This document shows, in pieces, positions 27,769 through 38,616 of a stretch of DNA of 64,000 nucleotides; the stretch's first letter is position 1; each line of letters begins with the position of its first letter. Source of the DNA: Photobacterium profundum (GTDB taxonomy: Bacteria; Pseudomonadota; Gammaproteobacteria; Enterobacterales; Vibrionaceae); NCBI RefSeq assembly GCF_003026285.1, contig NZ_PYOD01000009.1, positions 62,001 to 126,000 on the forward strand, given 5' to 3'. The notes under the pieces were generated by a model that made no database searches, had not been told where the DNA came from, and was given only the letters and a program-made list of their open reading frames with translations. Both the position numbers and the translations under genes were made by a program.

Positions 27769-28530
27769 CTAGTCATTAAAAATCAGGCAACTCCGCCCTT
27801 CATGCTCAATACGCTGAACTTGCGTCGCAAACGTAGATTCAAGCTGTTCTACAGTCATTACATCTGATGGTTTCCCTTTCACCACACACGATCCATTATT
27901 CAATAACAGCACTTTGTCTGCTTCTCGCAGCGTACGATTCAGATCATGATTAGCCATCACAACGGCAATACCTTGTTCAGCCATGCGTCGAACCAGCTTA
28001 TACATCGCGGCTTCTTGACCAATGTCTAATGCTGCTGCAGGTTCATCTAATATTAACAATGTAGCTTCGGGGTTTATTGCGGGCCATACCTGTAAACAAG
28101 CAGCAGCAAGACGAACACGTTGCCATTCTCCACCAGAAAGCGTTTGGATATTTCGATTTAATTTATCGGTAATATTTAATGCTTGGCAGATTTCATCTAG
28201 CGCGTGTTGAACATGGTCTGCCTGCGGGTTATTCAAAGCCGATAACGATAATGCTAAATAATGGTAAACTGCTACCGAAAACGCTGGGCGATCTTGCTGA
28301 GAAAGGTAACAACGCATGCGAGCTAACGATGGTAAATCATAGTCAGACAATAGCTGCCCCATGAAAGTAATCTCACCCTGCCCTTCGAATAAACCCGATA
28401 ACATCGAAATAGCGGTACTTTTACCACTTCCGTTTGGCCCAATAAAATGCACAATTTCACCCGCATCAATCGTAAATGAAACGGGTAATAACCGAGGTGG
28501 CATTGCCAAATTTTTCGCATCAAGAATCAT
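27769..28530 (-). CDS. btuD: Vitamin B12 ABC transporter ATP-binding protein BtuD
   Basis: This 253-residue ATPase has Walker A GPNGSGKST at about 33-41, ABC signature LSGGEWQRVRLAAA, Walker B LLILDEPAAAL and the H-loop MANHDLNRTLREAD. It drives cobalamin import through BtuC from the periplasmic carrier BtuF. It starts 26 bases after btuC and follows it in the same operon, the order seen in the E. coli ihfA-btuC-(btuE)-btuD region. Imported B12 would supply the class II ribonucleotide reductase in this window. Confidence 0.92.
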   Translation of the reverse strand: MILDAKNLAMPPRLLPVSFTIDAGEIVHFIGPNGSGKSTAISMLSGLFEGQGEITFMGQLLSDYDLPSLARMRCYLSQQDRPAFSVAVYHYLALSLSALNNPQADHVQHALDEICQALNITDKLNRNIQTLSGGEWQRVRLAAACLQVWPAINPEATLLILDEPAAALDIGQEAAMYKLVRRMAEQGIAVVMANHDLNRTLREADKVLLLNNGSCVVKGKPSDVMTVEQLESTFATQVQRIEHEGRSCLIFND

Positions 28531-28556
28531 CGTATTAATCTTGGTTATCTATCTTG

Positions 28557-29549
28557 TTAATCAATATGTGAACGCAGTAGCATCCACACAAAAATGGGAG
28601 CACCAATGGTCGTTGTAACTACCCCTACGGGCAATTCAGCAGACGGTAGAATGACACGAGATAAGGTATCGGCCAATGCTAATAACAATCCACCGCATAA
28701 AGCAGACAATGGTAATAAGTAGCGATTTTCAGCGCCCAAGCTCATACGTAATAAATGTGGGATAACCAAACCAACAAAACCGATCACACCGCCTAGCGCA
28801 ACAGATGCTCCCACTAACAGCGATACAATTAAGATAAATCGCCAGCGTAACGCTGCTACATCTAAACCAAGTTGTTTGGCTTGAATTTCACCCAGCATCA
28901 GTAGGTCGAGTTTCTTACCTTGTAAACATAACCAGACTAAAACAGGTACAACAAAAAGTAAGACTGAAAGTTGCTGCCAGCTTACCCCACCCACGCTACC
29001 CATCAACCAGTACATTAACTGGCGCAAGTTTAAATCATCACTAAAGTAAAATGCCCACGTGACGACTGAACCCGATAAAATGCCCAGCGCCACGCCAATA
29101 AGTAATAGGCGTGCAGTTGATACTTTTCTACGCCGAGAAAGTCCGACTAATATCAGAGTAAAAATAAGGGCGCCTAACATGGCCGCTAACATTGTAAGCA
29201 ACGGTGTAGGAACAAAAGGCAATGCAAACAGTAGAATGACTAACGCTAGACTTGCCCCACCCGAAATGCCCAATACACCAGGTTCAGCCAAAGGGTTGCC
29301 CAGTAGCACCTGCAATACCGCACCAGACGCAGCCAAAGAAGCACCAATAGCCAAGGCCGCGATTAAGCGTGGCATACGAAGCTGAGTAAGCAGTTGCTGC
29401 TCTAGTGCACCATCTGGTGACCATGGCAATATCCACATCTCACCAATGGAGAGTGATAAAATACACGTTGCCACCATTAAAATGGAAACAACCAAGAAAC
29501 TGGCTTTCCAGCGGGTTTGTTGACGTTGAATTAGGTCGTTTAAAAGCAT
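28557..29549 (-). CDS. btuC: Vitamin B12 ABC transporter permease BtuC
   Basis: This 330-residue, roughly ten-helix FecCD-family permease moves cobalamin across the inner membrane. Family stretches include [50 protein letters not shown] and [19 protein letters not shown]; the last is the region that contacts the ATPase. Start choice: ATG 29549 gives an opening ([13 protein letters not shown]) like E. coli BtuC and a matching length. A TTG at 29582 is an in-frame alternative with AAAAGG unusually close. It is followed directly by btuD. astE lies upstream, with about 120-160 bases between. Confidence 0.9.
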
Positions 29550-29705
29550 CGGCTGAATGGATAGGAAATACTGCGCTAACAATACCTTTTCAGTTCCAAA
29601 ATAGAAAGAAGACCGTGATTAAACAGTCTCCTTTAAGTCAAATCGCACTCATTTTCCGATATCTTTCATCAATAAAAACCAAATAGACTAAAAGGCTGAA
29701 TTGAT

Positions 29706-30773
29706 TCAATTAGCAATAGTCACTTGCTCGCCAAATTTCACGTCCGTTTGTTGTACCAATAAACAAGCTCTTTGCCCTAGTGCCACATTCGGATTAGGGA
29801 ATACAACCGCTTCGCCACCTTCTAATGAATAATATTTGACCCCGCAATCTTGAGCTAACAGTTTGCCATGCTCGAAGAAGGTGAAGTTCGCCTGATTAGA
29901 AGGAAAAGTAAACGAGAAATCGTCAGACTTTTTCGCCAAGCTACGTGTTACGCGATAGACATTTGTTGCTGAATCATCCCAACTAACGTCTAACGTATCG
30001 CTGCAGATAAGTTGCTGCATCATTTCTGCAAAAGGCGCTAGGCGAGTTAGATCATTCTCCCCTAAGCGTGCCACCTTACCCAGTTCCATCGTTAAGCCTT
30101 GAGCACCATAATTTTCAGCACTATACCAACTGAACGTTGGCGATGGTGAGCTAGACAACAAAATGGCTTCTATCTCAGCTTGTTGTAAGAATGAAAACAA
30201 AGCACCGCTTCGAGTGGTTTTTTCACTATACGGACTTACAGCAAAGGTATAATGAACTGAATCACGAATTGCGCAATGAAGGTCTAAATGCCAACGATCG
30301 GGTAATGCCTGATCATGATGAAGGGTTAACAGAGGCGATTTTTGATAAAAATCATCGACAGCATACTGCAATTGGTTCGCATTAATACGGTCAATATTCG
30401 TCTCATCATTCCTTTCGGAAAAAAGACGATTCATATTTTCTTCGATGAAACGTGTATGTACATTAATAGCTTGAGGATGCCCAATAATAAGCAATAACCG
30501 ATGAACGGGCACTAACTTACCCTGCAACAGGCTTTGAGCCATTTCCTGAACTAATTCTATAGGCCCAGTCTCATCCCCGTGAACACCAGCAGAAACGATA
30601 ATGTCTTTCGTTAATGCACTCACTTTGGGCGGAGTGATCGTTAAAATACCACGGTGAGATAGGTCAAATTCCACCCCTGATTCAAGCGCCCATTTACCAG
30701 CCTCGAAGGGTAATGCTAAATCCAATGTAGCCGTTAAAAAGCCGCCCTCTTTTACTGATTGTAGCGATGCCAT
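29706..30773 (-). CDS. astE: Succinylglutamate desuccinylase
   Basis: AstE hydrolyses N-succinylglutamate to succinate and glutamate, the last step of the ammonia-producing arginine catabolic (AST) pathway. The 355-residue sequence has the zinc-binding HxxE motif in SAGVHGDETGPIELV, the second metal ligand region WHLDLHCAIRDSVHY, and a C-terminal catalytic-Glu region LTMELGKVARLG. It is a member of the AstE/AspA zinc hydrolase family. The other ast genes are not in this window, so astE is detached from the usual operon. It lies between ihfA and btuC, which are adjacent in E. coli. GGAGG overlaps TAT just before the ATG. Confidence 0.92.
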   Translation of the reverse strand: MASLQSVKEGGFLTATLDLALPFEAGKWALESGVEFDLSHRGILTITPPKVSALTKDIIVSAGVHGDETGPIELVQEMAQSLLQGKLVPVHRLLLIIGHPQAINVHTRFIEENMNRLFSERNDETNIDRINANQLQYAVDDFYQKSPLLTLHHDQALPDRWHLDLHCAIRDSVHYTFAVSPYSEKTTRSGALFSFLQQAEIEAILLSSSPSPTFSWYSAENYGAQGLTMELGKVARLGENDLTRLAPFAEMMQQLICSDTLDVSWDDSATNVYRVTRSLAKKSDDFSFTFPSNQANFTFFEHGKLLAQDCGVKYYSLEGGEAVVFPNPNVALGQRACLLVQQTDVKFGEQVTIAN

Positions 30774-31010
30774 TTATAACCTCCGTGTTTATGTATAACT
30801 GGCGTACATCCACGGTGTTTTTCTAAGCATTAATTAACGCTAAACACAGTGAATGAAACTGCATTTACTATACAAGCTAGTTACATAGTTGTAACTTAAA
30901 TGTTTTGGCAATATATCGCAAAGCTAAATAAAAGTAATAATTCGATGACGTTGAAGAAGTCTAGGCAGGTACCTTGACTTAGATTGGGGGGATTTATATA
31001 TGGTATTGGA
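30774..31010. other. Intergenic region between astE and ihfA
   Basis: About 240 bases upstream of astE (minus strand), AT-rich, presumably its promoter. No gene or recognised operator. Confidence 0.35.
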
Positions 31011-31050
31011 TAAAAGAAAACCCAAGCGAATCTTCACATTCCGCTTGGGT
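31011..31050 (-). terminator. Terminator after ihfA
   Basis: CCCAAGCG (31021-31028) pairs with CGCTTGGG (31042-31049); on the minus strand the next bases read TTTTC TTTT. Confidence 0.8.
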
Positions 31051-31086
31051 TCGTTATTATGTATTAAGCAGTAAAACTAAAAACTC

Positions 31087-31383
31087 TTATTTTTCGATTT
31101 CTATGCTTTCAACGCGAGCTTTTAATTTTTGACCTGGACGAAAAGTAACGACACGACGTGCAGAGATAGGAATATCTTCACCCGTTTTTGGATTTCGGCC
31201 GGGGCGTTCATTTTTGTCGCGCAAATCAAAATTACCGAAACCTGATAATTTTACTTGCTCGCCATTTTCTAGAGCCTTTCTGATTTCTTCAAAAAAGACT
31301 TCCACCGTATCCTTGGCGTCCCGCTTGCTTAATCCAACATTCTCAAACAGGTCCTCAGCCAAATCGGCTTTTGTGAGCGCCAT
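31087..31383 (-). CDS. ihfA: Integration host factor subunit alpha
   Basis: This 98-residue HU/IHF-family protein pairs with IhfB to bend DNA at WATCAR-type sites. It acts in recombination, replication and sigma-54 promoter control. The start [20 protein letters not shown] and the DNA-intercalating arm region [20 protein letters not shown] are diagnostic. The frame is open to 31536, but ATG 31383, preceded by TTGAGGGAGTTATC, is the conserved start. It follows pheT, as in E. coli, but a strong terminator separates them, so it probably uses its own promoter in the 520-base gap. Confidence 0.95.
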   Translation of the reverse strand: MALTKADLAEDLFENVGLSKRDAKDTVEVFFEEIRKALENGEQVKLSGFGNFDLRDKNERPGRNPKTGEDIPISARRVVTFRPGQKLKARVESIEIEK

Positions 31384-31793
31384 AGATAACTCCCTCAAGA
31401 CTATGCTGAATGGGTAGTGCACACAATTCAAAGTTAAAGATTCTAACGATGAATCACTTGTGTCACTGCGAATAAGTTTTGCTAAGGGGAAGCGTTCATA
31501 CCAATGAATCAATATGTAATTCAAGTGGCGTTTCAAGCGCTCTCCTCAACTAGAGTCAAGTTTAAGCCAACTTGCTGATTTTCGCCAACTTTTTTAAGTT
31601 AACTTCATGTCAATTTATTGATTATTTGCTCTGTAAAGTAGACATTTAAATGCACCTTGTTGTGTGTCAAATTTAATACTACCAACAATAAACCCTACAA
31701 AAACAATCAGATATAGAATAAAAAACCAAGATACTAATACCTAAGAGAAAATATCACTATCAATCAAAATGTTAGAAAGTTTTCTATTTAGAC
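31384..31793. other. ihfA upstream region
   Basis: About 410 AT-rich bases between the pheT terminator and ihfA. No gene is supported; the region should contain an ihfA-specific promoter. Confidence 0.4.
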
Positions 31794-31825
31794 AAAAAAA
31801 AAGCAGCCTTTTAGGGCTGCTTTCT
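31794..31825 (-). terminator. Terminator after pheST
   Basis: AAGCAGCC / GGCTGCTT stem (31801-31808, 31815-31822); on the minus strand it is followed by about ten T. Confidence 0.9.
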
Positions 31826-31904
31826 TAAAACAATGACTTAAATGTGCACTGTCTCTCACTTTCTTTGTTCAGGTTAAAAGCCGATCGTTCATAGAGCGTT
31901 AACT

Positions 31905-34310
31905 CTAGTCACGTAGACTAGCACCAAAACGTTCAGCAAGCACAGCTACAATACTGTCTACTGCACCTGAAATATCCGCATCTTCAAGTGTACGTTCAAC
32001 TGACTGAAGGCTTAGCGCGATAGCAAGGCTCTTCTTGCCTTCCTCAACACCTTTACCAACGTAAACGTCAAACAGTTTAGCGTCAGTTAAGAATTCACCG
32101 CCCGCTGCAATACATGCTTTTACGATGTCGCCAGAAGCCGCTGCGTCATCAACAACAACCGCGATATCACGACGGTTTGCAGGGAACTTAGATACAGCTA
32201 CTGCTTCTGGAAGAACGCGAGTATTGATTGCTGCCCATTCGATCTCGAATACGACCGTACGACCATTTAGGCCAAACTTACGCTCTAATTCTGGGTGAAC
32301 AGTACCAATAATACCCACCTCTTTGCCATCAACGACGATAGCCGCAGTTTGACCAGGGTGCAATGCTGGGTGCTTAGCCGCCTTGAAGCTGTATGCCTTT
32401 TCGTTCGCAGTCAGCTCAAGAATAGCTTCTAGGTCACCCTTAAGGTCGAAGAAATCAACGGTATTAGTGTCGATATCCCAGTGTTCTTCACCTCGAGTAC
32501 CGGCAATAACACCCGCTAGCATCATTTCTTGACGCATGCCATTTTCAGCGCTAGCTTCAGGAATGAAACGTAAGCCAGATTCGAATAAACGAACACGAGA
32601 TTGCTGACGCTTTTGGTTGTGAACAACCGTATTTAGTAGACCTTGGATTAGGCCAAGGCGCATTGCTGACATATCCGCAGAAATCGGGAATGGCAGGATT
32701 AGCGGCTCAACACCAGGAACAACTAGTTTCTGTTGTTCTGGCTCTACGAAGCTGTAAGTAATCGCTTCGTGGTAACCACGGTCAACAAGAAGATCACGAA
32801 CACGCTTAAGCGGTTGGTTTGCTTCTTTGTGATCATTCATCTTAAGTGCGGCTACTGGCGCTTGGTTAGGAATGTTATCGTAACCGTAGATACGACCTAC
32901 TTCTTCGATTAGGTCTTGCTCGATTGCGATATCAAAACGCCATGCTGGAGATGTTGCTGTCCAACCTGCGTCTGTTGTCTCCGAATCTTCTACAACAGAA
33001 ACGTTACAACCTAGACGAGTTAGGATCTCAACCACATCTTCAGATGGGATTTCGTGGCCTAGCAAGCTATCTAGCTTAGTGCGACGTAAAGCAACAACGT
33101 TTGCTTTAGGCAGATCAGCTTCAGACTCGCTACCATTAACAGGTGCTACTTCACCACCGCAGATTTCAACTAGAAGCTGCGTAGCGCGCTCCATTGCTGC
33201 AGCTTGTAGCGTTGAATCTACACCACGCTCAAAACGTAGAGAAGAATCAGTGTGAAGGCCGTATGCACGAGCGCGACCACGAATGTGATCAGGTGCGAAG
33301 AATGCAGCTTCAAGCAGTACGTCTGTAGTTTCAGTCGTTACACCTGAGTCTTTACCACCAAAAATACCAGCAATTGCTAGTGCTTTAGTGTGGTCAGCAA
33401 TAACTAATGTCTTACTGTTTAACTCAGCTTCGTTGCCGTCGAGAAGTGTCAGTTTTTCACCTTGCTCAGCAAGACGAACCACTATGCCACCGTCAATCTT
33501 AGAAAGATCAAATGCGTGCATTGGCTGACCTTGCTCAAGCATTACGAAGTTCGTAATGTCAACAATCGGGTCGATTGAACGGATACCACAACGACGCAAT
33601 TTTTCTTGCATCCAAATTGGAGATTCCGCTTTCACGTTTACATTCTTAACCACACGGCCAAGGTAACGTGGACATGCGTCAGTTGCTTTGATTTCAACTG
33701 ATACTGTATCGTCAATGCTTGGAGCAACCGCGTCGATAACAGGCTCTGTTACGTCAGCACGGTTTAGAACACCAACTTCACGAGCTAAGCCACGAATACT
33801 AAAACAGTCAGCACGGTTAGCCGTTAGATCTACGTCGATAGCAACGTCGTTAAGCTCTAAAAGCTCACGAACGTCCATGCCCAAAGCTGTGCCTTCTGGT
33901 AGCTCAAGGATACCGTCAGACTCAACATCGATACCTAGCTCAGAGAAAGAACAAAGCATACCGTGAGAAGGAACACCACGTAGTTTTGCTTTCTTGATTT
34001 TAAAGTTACCAGGAAGAACCGCACCTACCGTTGCAACAGCAACAGTAAGGCCAAGACGACAGTTAGATGCACCACATACGATGTCTAAAAGCTCTTCTTC
34101 ACCGATATCAATTTTTGTTACTTGAAGTTTGTCTGCATCAGGGTGCTGACCGCACTCAACAACTTTACCCACTTTAACGCCGGTAAACTCACCCGCAACG
34201 GGAGCAACTTCATCAACTTCCAAACCAGCCATTGTGATTTGGTGAGCTAGTTCTTCGCTGTTAATAGCAGGCTTAACCCACTCGCGTAGCCAAGATTCAC
34301 TGAATTTCAT
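31905..34310 (-). CDS. pheT: Phenylalanyl-tRNA synthetase beta subunit
   Basis: PheT (801 residues; usual length about 795) pairs with PheS in an alpha2-beta2 enzyme that charges tRNA-Phe. It opens [20 protein letters not shown]; then come a tRNA-binding EMAP-type domain (about 40-150, [20 protein letters not shown]), the B3/4 editing domain, the B5 DNA-binding-like domain and the C-terminal anticodon-binding FDX-ACB domain (about 705-800, [15 protein letters not shown]). It starts 17 bases after pheS stops, so the two form one transcription unit. No anomaly is seen. Confidence 0.96.
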   Translation of the reverse strand: MKFSESWLREWVKPAINSEELAHQITMAGLEVDEVAPVAGEFTGVKVGKVVECGQHPDADKLQVTKIDIGEEELLDIVCGASNCRLGLTVAVATVGAVLPGNFKIKKAKLRGVPSHGMLCSFSELGIDVESDGILELPEGTALGMDVRELLELNDVAIDVDLTANRADCFSIRGLAREVGVLNRADVTEPVIDAVAPSIDDTVSVEIKATDACPRYLGRVVKNVNVKAESPIWMQEKLRRCGIRSIDPIVDITNFVMLEQGQPMHAFDLSKIDGGIVVRLAEQGEKLTLLDGNEAELNSKTLVIADHTKALAIAGIFGGKDSGVTTETTDVLLEAAFFAPDHIRGRARAYGLHTDSSLRFERGVDSTLQAAAMERATQLLVEICGGEVAPVNGSESEADLPKANVVALRRTKLDSLLGHEIPSEDVVEILTRLGCNVSVVEDSETTDAGWTATSPAWRFDIAIEQDLIEEVGRIYGYDNIPNQAPVAALKMNDHKEANQPLKRVRDLLVDRGYHEAITYSFVEPEQQKLVVPGVEPLILPFPISADMSAMRLGLIQGLLNTVVHNQKRQQSRVRLFESGLRFIPEASAENGMRQEMMLAGVIAGTRGEEHWDIDTNTVDFFDLKGDLEAILELTANEKAYSFKAAKHPALHPGQTAAIVVDGKEVGIIGTVHPELERKFGLNGRTVVFEIEWAAINTRVLPEAVAVSKFPANRRDIAVVVDDAAASGDIVKACIAAGGEFLTDAKLFDVYVGKGVEEGKKSLAIALSLQSVERTLEDADISGAVDSIVAVLAERFGASLRD

Positions 34311-34327
34311 ATTGTACTTCTCCTGAC

Positions 34328-35486
<1,159 letters not shown>

Positions 35487-35681
35487 CTCTGGAATCTGTT
35501 TTCACTTAAGGTTCGAACTTTACGCACTATCACTAAAAGTCATACCTTGTAGTCGTTAATACCATTTCTCGATAGGTACCTACCTTTCGTATAGTGAATC
35601 GACATTAACCAACATGTTGATGAATATATAAACTGCGTTTAAATACTAGTTTATTACTGAGAGGGCAAACCTCAATAAAAA

Positions 35682-35822
35682 ATGGGATTTACAATGCATT
35701 TATTGCAATACATATTAGCCTTTTTCACCACACCACATTGGAGTGTTGCTGCTCCGCATGCGATAAAGCCACTCTGCGACACTCAACAACCTAATCTAGA
35801 TACTAATAGGAATGCGCCATGA
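35682..35822 (+). CDS. Possible 46-residue ORF overlapping the GNAT start
   Basis: ATG 35682 (or 35694) opens a short frame whose TGA overlaps the GNAT ATG in the sequence ATGA, a typical coupling arrangement. The peptide starts with a hydrophobic segment (MHLLQYILAFFTT) and is otherwise unremarkable. There is no strong ribosome-binding site. It may be a leader ORF or chance. Confidence 0.25.
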   Translation: MGFTMHLLQYILAFFTTPHWSVAAPHAIKPLCDTQQPNLDTNRNAP

Positions 35823-36301
35823 AAGTAAAAGTAATACCTGTAACCTCTGAGTATGATGCCGCGCTTTGTGATGTGATTAAACATGTAGGTGCTGAATTTG
35901 GTGCCGTTGGTGAAGGATTCGGCCCATCAGATGCTGAGGTATTGGCGATGAGTCGCTTTTATCACAACGATACAGATAGCCTGTATTTGGTCGCTTTAGC
36001 TGATGGTAAGCTTGTAGGCGGGTGTGGTGTCGCACCATTTAATCGCAGCGAAACTATCTGCGAACTAAAAAAGTTGTTTCTATTACCGGACGCCCGTGGA
36101 CTGGGGTTAGGCAAGACATTATCCATTAAATGTTTGGACTATGCCAAAGCAAGAGGTTTCACTGAATGTTACCTCGATACCCTCACAAATATGCAATCGG
36201 CGGTGCATTTATACGAAAGATTAGGCTTCACACACCTTAGGGCTCCTATGGCTGGAACCGAACATAACGGATGTGATGTGTGGATGTTAAAACAACTTTA
36301 A
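35819..36301 (+). CDS. GNAT-family N-acetyltransferase
   Basis: This 160-residue enzyme has the GNAT core: CELKKLFLLPDARGLGLGKTL contains the acetyl-CoA-binding R/Q-x-x-G-x-G/A signature (ARGLGLG, about 94-100). A YLDTLTNMQSAVHLYERLGF motif B region follows. It should transfer acetyl from acetyl-CoA to an amine; the acceptor is unknown. It is followed 29 bases later by a LysR-type gene on the same strand. The pair is inserted, in opposite orientation, between rplT and pheS, which are adjacent in E. coli. Confidence 0.87.
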   Translation: MKVKVIPVTSEYDAALCDVIKHVGAEFGAVGEGFGPSDAEVLAMSRFYHNDTDSLYLVALADGKLVGGCGVAPFNRSETICELKKLFLLPDARGLGLGKTLSIKCLDYAKARGFTECYLDTLTNMQSAVHLYERLGFTHLRAPMAGTEHNGCDVWMLKQL

Positions 36302-36330
36302 GATAGTCAAAGAGGTGCTAGGATGATCTT

Positions 36331-37284
36331 ATGGCTCCATCAGGGATGATCACTGTGTACAACTACAAACTATTACCAGCCTTGGCATCATTGTTAGAAA
36401 CACAGAGCGTGACAGAATCAGCCGATAATCTCAATGTCACGCAATCTGCTATGAGTAAAACGCTCAAGCATATTCGGGATACCTTTCACGATCCTATTTT
36501 AGTCCGCGAAGGAAATACGTATATATTAACGCGGCGAGGAATTCAGCTTAAACAGCAGCTTCCCGATCTACTACAGCAACTTGATGCGCTGTACCTTCCT
36601 CAAGCTTTTGTACTCGCTCACAGTCAGCGCCAATTTTCCCTTTCTTACAGTGCCTTTGTGTCCCCGACGATGATTCCTCAGTTATGTAAGAAAATCGCTA
36701 CTCTCGCCCCACAAGCTAGTATCAACTGCACTTTATGGCAAAATCAGTCTTTAGATAACTTGGCTAAACAACCATTTGATCTTGTTGCGACTACTGCATT
36801 ATCAGTACCTGATAATTTACACGGTAAGAAAATCATCGACGATAATTATGTCGTGGTCTGTTGTCACACACAGTCGATCACTCAACAAACAATGACTATT
36901 GAGCATTACACCAGCGCTAAACATATTTTAGTGAACGGCATTGTCGATCCACGCCGTGAAGTCGATAGCGCATTATCCCAACAGGACAAAACACGTGATG
37001 TTTTTGCTATCGTACCGGACTTTGAGATGGCTTTTGCAACATTACAACACACACCAGCCATTGCGACAGTTCCACTTAATATTGCAGCGCAGTATGCAGA
37101 ACAATATCAGTTAAATTTGTTTCTCCTTCCTTTCCACTTACCTCCACACAGTTATTACCTGCTTTGGCACAGTAAGCATGTACACGATCCAGAACATCAA
37201 TGGTTCAGAAAACTGTGTTTTGATTATCTTAAAGAAGATTTGGTGCACCGACAGATACAGGGAGAAGAATTATTGACGCATTAA
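36331..37284 (+). CDS. LysR-family transcriptional regulator
   Basis: This 317-residue protein has an N-terminal winged HTH (LLETQSVTESADNLNVTQSAMSKTLKHIRD, about 18-50) and a C-terminal substrate-binding-like domain. The spacing of hydrophobic strands (FDLVATTALS, KHILVNGIVDPRREVD) fits the ToxR/LeuO/NodD-type branch. The start at 36331 has AGGATG about eight bases upstream; Met6 is a possible alternative. It probably regulates the GNAT gene just before it, by operon inference. The inducer is not readable. Confidence 0.85.
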   Translation: MAPSGMITVYNYKLLPALASLLETQSVTESADNLNVTQSAMSKTLKHIRDTFHDPILVREGNTYILTRRGIQLKQQLPDLLQQLDALYLPQAFVLAHSQRQFSLSYSAFVSPTMIPQLCKKIATLAPQASINCTLWQNQSLDNLAKQPFDLVATTALSVPDNLHGKKIIDDNYVVVCCHTQSITQQTMTIEHYTSAKHILVNGIVDPRREVDSALSQQDKTRDVFAIVPDFEMAFATLQHTPAIATVPLNIAAQYAEQYQLNLFLLPFHLPPHSYYLLWHSKHVHDPEHQWFRKLCFDYLKEDLVHRQIQGEELLTH

Positions 37285-37327
37285 GAGCAAAGCGTGAGAT
37301 GTGAGAAAAGATTAAACGCCAGATATG

Positions 37328-37357
37328 AAAAAAGGAGAGCCGAGGCTCTCCTTTTCA
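37328..37357 (-). terminator. Terminator after rplT
   Basis: AAAAGGAGAGCC / GGCTCTCCTTTT (37330-37341, 37344-37355): a 12-bp stem with a two-base loop, A-rich/T-rich flanks, usable in both directions between convergent units. Confidence 0.88.
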
Positions 37358-37374
37358 CTTAAAACTAAACTGTA

Positions 37375-37728
37375 TTACAGTGCAGCTTTTGCTTTTTCAA
37401 CAAGTACTGTGAAAGTAGCTTTGTCAAATACAGCGATATCAGCAAGGATCTTACGATCGATTTCGATAGACGCTTTCTTAAGACCGTTGATTAGACGGCT
37501 GTAAGACATACCATTTTGACGTGCAGCAGCGTTGATACGAGCAATCCAAAGAGCACGGAAAGTACGTTTCTTCTGACGACGGTCACGGTAAGCATATTGA
37601 CCAGCTTTAGTAACAGCTTGGAAAGCTACGCGGTAAACACGTGAACGTGCTCCGTAATAACCTTTAGCTTGTTTAAGAACTTTCTTGTGACGTGCACGCG
37701 CTTGTACACCACGTTTTACGCGAGGCAT
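37375..37728 (-). CDS. rplT: 50S ribosomal protein L20
   Basis: The 117-residue L20 ([20 protein letters not shown] start) binds 23S rRNA and is needed early in 50S assembly. In E. coli its free form represses rpmI-rplT translation through an rRNA-like leader. It is the last gene of thrS-infC-rpmI-rplT here. GGAGTC precedes the ATG. Length equals that of E. coli. Confidence 0.97.
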   Translation of the reverse strand: MPRVKRGVQARARHKKVLKQAKGYYGARSRVYRVAFQAVTKAGQYAYRDRRQKKRTFRALWIARINAAARQNGMSYSRLINGLKKASIEIDRKILADIAVFDKATFTVLVEKAKAAL

Positions 37729-37771
37729 AGGAGACTCCTAACTAATTAATAAAATATAAAACTAAAAACGA

Positions 37772-37966
37772 TTAAGCGAACGGAAGCATACGAGCAACTG
37801 CAGCCACTTCACACTTAGGAAGGATTGCATTTGGACGAAGCTGACGTTTGTTCTTAGTAGTACGTTTAGTCAGGATGTGACGTTTTGTAGCGTGCTTAAA
37901 CTTAAAGCCACCAGCAGTTTTCTTAAAGCGCTTAGAAGCGCCCTTGTTGGATTTCATCTTAGGCAT
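37772..37966 (-). CDS. rpmI: 50S ribosomal protein L35
   Basis: The 64-residue L35 ([20 protein letters not shown]) is strongly basic. ATG 37966 is chosen over the in-frame 37981 because it matches the universal start and has GCGGAG eight bases upstream. It lies 43 bases before rplT and 95 bases after infC. Confidence 0.97.
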   Translation of the reverse strand: MPKMKSNKGASKRFKKTAGGFKFKHATKRHILTKRTTKNKRQLRPNAILPKCEVAAVARMLPFA

Positions 37967-38061
37967 GATGAGACTCCGCATTGTTGATAGTTAATAATCA
38001 TAGTAATCAGGCGAACAAAAGCCCTGCCGGAGCAGCGCTTTTAGCTACTTTAATGCCGTAA

Positions 38062-38613
38062 TTACTTCTTTTTTGGAGCAAGCATCATAGTCATTTGGCG
38101 ACCTTCAACTCGATGTGGGAAGCTCTCGCAGACCGCTAGGTCTTCAAGTTCTGCCTTAATACGATTCAAAAGATCAATACCAAGATTCTGATGGGCCATT
38201 TCACGACCACGGAAACGTAGTGTGACTTTACCCTTGTTGCCCTCTTCTAAAAAGCGAATCAGGTTGCGTAGTTTTACCTGATAGTCGCCTTCGTCTGTAC
38301 CAGGTCGGAATTTAACTTCCTTGATCTGGATTTGTTTCTGTTTTTTCTTTTGCTCTTTAGCAGCCTTGCTCTTTTCGAACAGGTACTTGCCATAGTCCAT
38401 CACGCGACAAACTGGTGGCTCGGCATTTGGGCTGATTTCAACTAAATCCACACCTGCATCATTTGCAATGCGAGTTGCTTCTTCAAAAGATACAACACCG
38501 ATGGACTCGCCATCTATACCTGTTAAACGAACTTCACTAACGCCGTGAATTTCACCGTTTAAACGGTGTGCATTTTGTTTAACTGGTGCTTGAGTTCTTT
38601 TTCCGCCTTTAAT
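38062..38613 (-). CDS. infC: Translation initiation factor IF-3 with ATT start
   Basis: IF-3 (183 residues) keeps 30S subunits free and proofreads the initiator codon. The N-domain ([20 protein letters not shown]...) and C-domain ([16 protein letters not shown]...; [10 protein letters not shown] end) are complete only when read from ATT at 38613. No ATG is available until 38451, inside the domain. GGAGGA, seven bases upstream within the last codons of thrS, supports the ATT. The rare start is known in E. coli infC and gives autoregulation, because IF-3 rejects non-standard starts. The thrS stop lies only three bases before it. Confidence 0.96.
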   Translation of the reverse strand: MKGGKRTQAPVKQNAHRLNGEIHGVSEVRLTGIDGESIGVVSFEEATRIANDAGVDLVEISPNAEPPVCRVMDYGKYLFEKSKAAKEQKKKQKQIQIKEVKFRPGTDEGDYQVKLRNLIRFLEEGNKGKVTLRFRGREMAHQNLGIDLLNRIKAELEDLAVCESFPHRVEGRQMTMMLAPKKK

Positions 38614-38616
38614 ACC

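Noticed and set aside
29550..29705. Cobalamin riboswitch before btuC
   Set aside because: The gap is too short and has no recognisable B12 box.
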